A program made the position numbers and the translations under genes. The notes under the pieces were generated by a model. The model had not been told where the DNA came from and searched no databases. It saw nothing but the letters and a program-made list of their open reading frames with translations. 64,000 nucleotides of DNA from positions 6,076,001 through 6,140,000 of the forward strand of contig NC_084729.1 of the NCBI RefSeq assembly GCF_033807575.1, written 5' to 3'. Shown one piece after another: positions 59,101 to 64,000 of this stretch. This DNA comes from Cydia pomonella (taxonomy: Eukaryota; Arthropoda; Insecta; Lepidoptera; Tortricidae). How positions within the stretch are numbered: position 1 is the stretch's first letter; each line of letters starts with the position of its first letter.

Positions 59101-62100
59101 GAACTTGTAGACATTAAGACGCCTTCAAACTTACACCAACGTAGGCAGCTATCATAGGCTTTCAGAAAAAGCTTGCAAAACCGACTTTCCTCGCTAACTA
59201 TAGATATTACAACTGAAAAATAGTTAGCGGCGGAACAATTCTGAAAATATTTTTTTAAATGTTGATATATTTCTAGATTTTGCAAAGTAATAATTACATT
59301 AATGATAACCGTAAATCGAGAGCTTTTGTCAAAGCTTTCCAAACTTAATCATATCACTTTTACAATTTATTTCCCGAAAAATATACATCGGCCACGTTAG
59401 CGGCCGAAAGTATCTTGACACAAATCACAACTTTTGACGAACTTGTAGACATTAATACGCTTTCAAACTTACACCAACGTAGGCAGCTATCATAGGCTTT
59501 CAGAAAAAGCTTGCAAAACCGACTTTCCTCGCTAACTATAGATATTACAACTAAAAATAGTTAGCGGCGGAACAATTCTAAAAATTTTTTTTTAAATGTT
59601 GATATATTTCTAGATTTTGCAAAGTAATTATTACAATAATGATAACCGTAAATCGAGAGCTTTTGTCAAAGCTTTCGAAACCCAATCATATCACTTTTAC
59701 AATTTATTTCCCAAAAAATATCCATTGGCCACGTTAGCGGCCGAAAGCTTCTTGACACAAATCACTACTTTTGACAAACTTGTAGACATTAAGACGCTTT
59801 CAAACTTACACCAACGTAGGCAGCTATCGTAGGCTTTCATAAAAAGCTTGCAAAACCGACTTTCCTCGCTAACTTTACATATCACAACTGAAAAATAGTT
59901 AGCGGCGGAACAATTCTGTTTTTTTTTTTTAAATGTTGATATATTTCTAGATTTTGCAAAGTAGTACATTAATGAAAACCTTAAATCGAGAGCTTTTGTT
60001 AAAGCTTTCGAAACCCAATCGTATCACTTTTCAAAGTTGTTTTCCGAAAAATATCCATTGGCCGAGTCAGCGGCTGAAAGTTTCTTGACAGAAATCAGTG
60101 ATTTTGATAATCTTCCAGGCATTAGGACGCTTAGAAACTTACACCAACGTAAGCCGCTATCATGGGCTCTCAGAAAAAGCTTTCAGAAATGACTTTCTTC
60201 GCTAACTATAGATTATGCAACTGAAAAATAGTTAGCGGCGGAACAATTCTGAAAATGTTTTTTTTAAATGTTGATATATTTCTCGATTATGGAAAGTAAT
60301 AATTACGTCAATGAAAACCGTAAATCCAGAGCTTTTGTCAAAGCTTTCAAAACCCAATCATATCACTTTTAAAACAAATTTCCCGACAAATATCCATTGG
60401 CCGAGTCAGCGGCCGAAAACTTCCTGACACAAATCACTATTTTGGACAAACTTCTAGACATTAAGACGCTTACAAACTTACACTAACGTAAGCCGCTATC
60501 ATGGGCTTTCAGAAAAAGCTTTCAGAATTGACTTTCTTCGTTAACTATAGATATTGCAACTGAAAAATAGTTAGCGGCGGAACAATTCTGAAAATATTTT
60601 TTTAAACGTTGATATATTTCTAGGTTTATGGCAAGTAATAATTACATTAATGAAAACCGTAAATCGAGAGCTTTTGTCAAAGCTTTCGAAACCCAATCAT
60701 ATCACTTTTAAAATTTGTTTCCCGAAAAATATCCATTGGCCACGTCAGCGGCCGAAAGCTTCTTGACACAAATCACTACTTTTGACGAACTTGTAGACAT
60801 TAAGACGCTTTCAAACTTACACAAACGTAGGCAGCTATCATAGGCTTTCAGAAAAAGCTTTCAAAACCGACTTTCCTCGCTAACTATAGATATTACACCT
60901 GAAAAATAGTTAGCGGCGGAACAATTCTGAAAATATTTTTTTAAATGTTGGTATGTTTCTAGATTTTGCAAAGTAATATTACATTAATGAAAACCGTAAA
61001 TCGAGAGCTTTTGTCAAAGCTTTCGAAACCCAATCATATTACTTTTAAAATTTGTTTCCCGAAAAATATCCATTGGCCACGTCAGCGGGCGAAAGCTTCT
61101 TGACACAAATCACTACTTTTGACGAACTTGTAGACATTAACACGCTTTCAAACTTATACCAACGTAGGCAGCTATCATAGGCTTTCAGAAAAAGCTTTCA
61201 AAACCGACTTTCCTCGCTAACTATAGATATTACAACTGAAAAATAGTTAGCGGCGGAACAATTCTGAAAATATTTTTTTAAATGTTGGTATATTTCTAGA
61301 TTTTGCAAAGTAATAATTACATTAATGAAAACCGTAAATCGAGAGCTTTTGTCAAAGCTTTCCAAACTTAATCATATCACTTTTACAATTTATTTCCCGA
61401 AAAATATCCATTGGCCACGTTAGCGGCCGAAAGTATCTTGACACAAATCACAACTTTTGACGAACTTGTAGACATTAAGACGCTTTCAAACTTACACCAA
61501 CGTAGGCAGCTATCATAGGCTTTCAGAAAAAGCTTGCAAAACCGACTTTCCTCGCTAACTATAGATATTACAACTAAAAATAGTTAGCGGCGGAACAATT
61601 CTGAAAATACTTTTTTAAATGTTGATATATTTCTAGATTTTGCAAAGTAATAATTACATTAATGAAAACCGTTAATCAAGAGCTTTTGTCAAAGCTTTCG
61701 AAACCCAATCATATCACTTTTAAAATTTGTGTCCCGAAAAATATCTATTGGCCGAGTAAGCGGCTGAAAGTTTCTTGACAGAAATCAGTGAGTTTGATAA
61801 GCTTCCAGACTTAAAGACGCTTAGAAACTTACACCAACGTAAGCCGCTATCCTGGGCTTTCACAAAAAGCTTTCAGAAACGACTTTCTTCGCTAACTATA
61901 GATTATGCAACTGAAAAATAGTTAGCGGCGGAACAATTCTGAAAAAATTTTTTTTAAATGTTGATATATTTCTCGATTATGGAAAGTAATAATTACATTA
62001 ATGAAAACCGTAAATCGAGAGCTTTATTCAAAGCTTTCGAAACCCAATCATATCACTTTTAAAATTTGTTTCCCGAAAAATATTCATTGGCCACGTCAGC

Positions 62101-62154
62101 GGCCGAATGCTTTTTGACACAAATCACTACTTTTGACGAAGTTGTAGACATTTA

Positions 62155-62291
62155 GGACCAGTTGCACCAAACTGTCTGTCACCGTTAAAGCGTTCGCTAA
62201 ATTTTATTGTATGGAAAGTTTCATAGTAAACTGCCGCGGCACGCCCGGTGACGTTGATCAGTCAGTCAAGTGCAGATGGTGCAACTGGCAC
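62155..62291. mobile_element. 137-bp MITE inserted in a satellite monomer
   Basis: GGACCAGTTGCACCA and TGGTGCAACTGGCAC ends with TA on both sides; other monomers read straight through GACATTAAGACGC at this point. Confidence 0.9.
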
Positions 62292-63542
62292 TAAGACGCT
62301 TTCAAACTTACACCAACGTAGGCAGCTATCATAGGCTTTCAGAAAAAGCTTGCAAAACCGACTTTCCTCGCTAACTATAGATATTACATTTGAAAAATAG
62401 TTAGCGGCGGAACAATTCTGAAAATACTTTTTAAATGTTGATATATTTCTAGATTTTGCAAAGTAATAATTACATTAATGAAAACCGTTAATCGAGAGCT
62501 TTTGTCAAAGCTTTCGAAACCCAATCATATCAGTTTTAAAATTTGTTTCCCGAAAAATATCAATTGGCCACGTCAGCGGCCGAAAGTATCTCGACACAAA
62601 TCACTACTTTTGACGAACTTGTAGACATTAAGACGCTTTCAAACTTACACCAACGTAGGCAGCTATCATAGGCTTTCAGTAAAAGCTTTCAAAACCGACT
62701 TTTCTCGCTAACTATAGATATTACAACTGAAAAATAGTTAGCGGTGGAACAATTCTGAAAATATTTTTTTAAATGTTGGTATATTTCTAGATTTTGCAAA
62801 GTAATAATTACATTAATGAAAACCGTAAATCGAGAGCTTTTGTCAAAGCTTTCCAAACTGAATCATATCACTTTTACAATTTATTTCCCGAAAAATATCC
62901 ATTGGCCACGTTAGCGGCCGAAAGTATCTTGACACAAATCACTACTTTTGACGAACTTGCAGACATATAGACGCTTTCAAACTTACACCAACGTAGGCAG
63001 CTATCATAGGTTTTCAGAAAAAGCTTGCAAAACCGACTTTCCTCGCTAACTATAGATATTACAACTGAAAAATAGTTAGCGGCGGAACAATTCTGAAAAT
63101 ATCACTTTTAAAATTTGTGTCCCGAAAAATATCTATTGGCCGAGTAAGCGGCTGAAAGTTTCTTGACAGAAATCAGTGATTTTGATAAGCTTCCAGACTT
63201 AAAGACGCTTAGAAACTTACACCAACGTAAGCCGCTATCCTGGGCTTTCACAAAAAGCTTTCAGAAACGACTTTCTTCGCTAACTATAGATTATGCAACT
63301 GAAAAATAGTTAGCGGCGGAACAATTCTGAAAAAAAAATTTTTAAATGTTGATATATTTCTCGATTATGGAAAGTAATAATTACATTAATGAAAACCGTA
63401 AATCGAGAGCTTTATTCAAAGCTTTCGAAACCCAATCATATCACTTTTAAAATTTGTTTCCCGAAAAATATCCATTGGCTACGTCAGCGGCCGAATGCTT
63501 TTTGACACAAATCACTACTTTTGACGAAGTTGTAGACATTTA

Positions 63543-63679
63543 GGACCAGTTGCACCAAACTGTCTGTCACCGTTAAAGCGTTCGCTAAATTTTATTGTAT
63601 GGAAAGTTTCATAGTAAACTGCCGCGGCACGCCCGGTGACGTTGATCAGTCAGTCAAGTGCAGATGGTGCAACTGGCAC
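63543..63679. mobile_element. same MITE in the duplicated block
   Basis: Identical position in the monomer and the same sequence as 62155-62291, 1388 bp on; duplicated with its host monomers, not a second insertion. Confidence 0.9.
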
Positions 63680-64000
63680 TAAGACGCTTTCAAACTTACA
63701 CCAACGTAGGCAGCTATCATAGACTTTCAGAAAAAGCTTGCAAAACCGACTTTCCTCGCTAACTATAGATATTACATTTGAAAAATAGTTAGCGGCGGAA
63801 CAATTCTGAAAATACTTTTTAAATGTTGATATATTTCTAGATTTTGCAAAGTAATAATTACATTAATGAAAACCGTTAATCGAGAGCTTTTGTCAAAGCT
63901 TTCGAAACCCAATCATATCAGTTTTAAAATTTGTTTCCCGAAAAATATCAATTGGCCACGTCAGCGGCCGAAAGTATCTCGACACAAATCACTACTTTTG

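Larger units (their letters stand above)
53108..64000. repeat. tandem satellite, ~338-bp monomers, at least 32 units
   Basis: The anchor CCGTAAATCGAGAGC (and variants) recurs near 53245, 53582, 53921, 54259, 54597, 54929, 55267, 55608, 55946, 56284, 56623, 56949, 57287, 57620, 57957, 58295, 58634, 58972, 59310, 59647, 59980, 60319, 60658, 60995, 61333, 61670, 62009, 62486, 62824, 63397, 63874. Usual spacing 332-341; exceptions are one 326 (deletion), two 477 (MITE insertions) and one junction at 63097. Monomers fall in classes told apart by the segment before GGCC.. (ATTTATTTCCCAAAAAATAT, GTTGTTTTCCG, ACAAATTTCCCGACAAATAT, TTTGTTTCCCG, TTTGTGTCCCG). Frames of 60-108 codons on both strands are by-products: 338 is not a multiple of 3. 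The array runs off the right edge. Confidence 0.96.
61710..64000. repeat. 1388-bp higher-order repeat in the satellite
   Basis: From ATCACTTTTAAAATTTGTGTC at about 61710 and again at 63098 the sequence repeats with few changes (offset 1388), including the same MITE. The first copy ends at the abrupt join CTGAAAAT/ATCACTTTT at 63097; the second leaves the window. Confidence 0.9.

Noticed and set aside
53318..59969. Many similar 60-108-codon frames on both strands of the satellite
   Set aside because: They recur only because the monomer recurs; 338 is not a multiple of 3, both strands give them, and none has a conserved start or domain.
1..64000. CRISPR arrays, operons, riboswitches, phage or plasmid functions
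   Set aside because: All evidence points to an insect nuclear genome; tandem repeats here are satellite and microsatellite, without spacers.

Overview
The window is nuclear DNA from an insect, most likely a moth or butterfly. The reasons are AT-rich sequence, short exons with GT-AG introns, tRNA-headed SINEs, many TIR/MITE families, BEL/Pao and LINE elements of types common in Lepidoptera, and host genes that read as insect prune, alpha-1,3-fucosyltransferase and yellow. Nothing prokaryotic is present. The host genes are cut into many small exons, so they do not appear as long open reading frames; I rebuilt them by hand from reading frame, splice sites and phase.

Layout. (1) 74-20378, minus strand: a complete prune gene (DHH/DHHA2 phosphoesterase), eight coding exon positions. 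Exon 2 exists as two tandem, phase-identical versions (16474-16742 and 17235-17506); one keeps the family Asp of the first metal motif and the other has Asn. Intron 6 holds decayed copies of the 3' part of exon 6, a SINE, a solo LTR and a full-length BEL/Pao element (2383-10491) whose two LTRs look identical. (2) 21397-25052, minus strand: a three-exon gene that I infer for a 101-residue secreted protein I do not recognise. (3) 25.1-29.5 kb: intergenic, full of MITEs and SINEs. (4) 29511-40828, plus strand: a complete six-exon alpha-1,3-fucosyltransferase (GT10) gene of 434 codons, introns loaded with transposons. (5) 41.4-46 kb: retrotransposon remains, including a 5'-truncated LINE with an open reverse-transcriptase frame (42290-44925). 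(6) 46835-50705, minus strand: the six 3' exons of a yellow/MRJP-family gene; its 5' exons are not in view. (7) 53108 to the window end: a tandem satellite of about 338-bp monomers, at least 32 of them, with several monomer classes in recurring order and a 1388-bp higher-order block that carries a MITE.

The host genes are functionally unrelated (nucleotide/polyphosphate-type phosphoesterase, unknown secreted protein, Golgi glycosylation, cuticle pigmentation family). What links them is heavy transposon nesting, and for several insertions the order can be read directly from target-site duplications. The points most worth following up are the paired prune exons, the small secreted-protein gene and the structure of the satellite.
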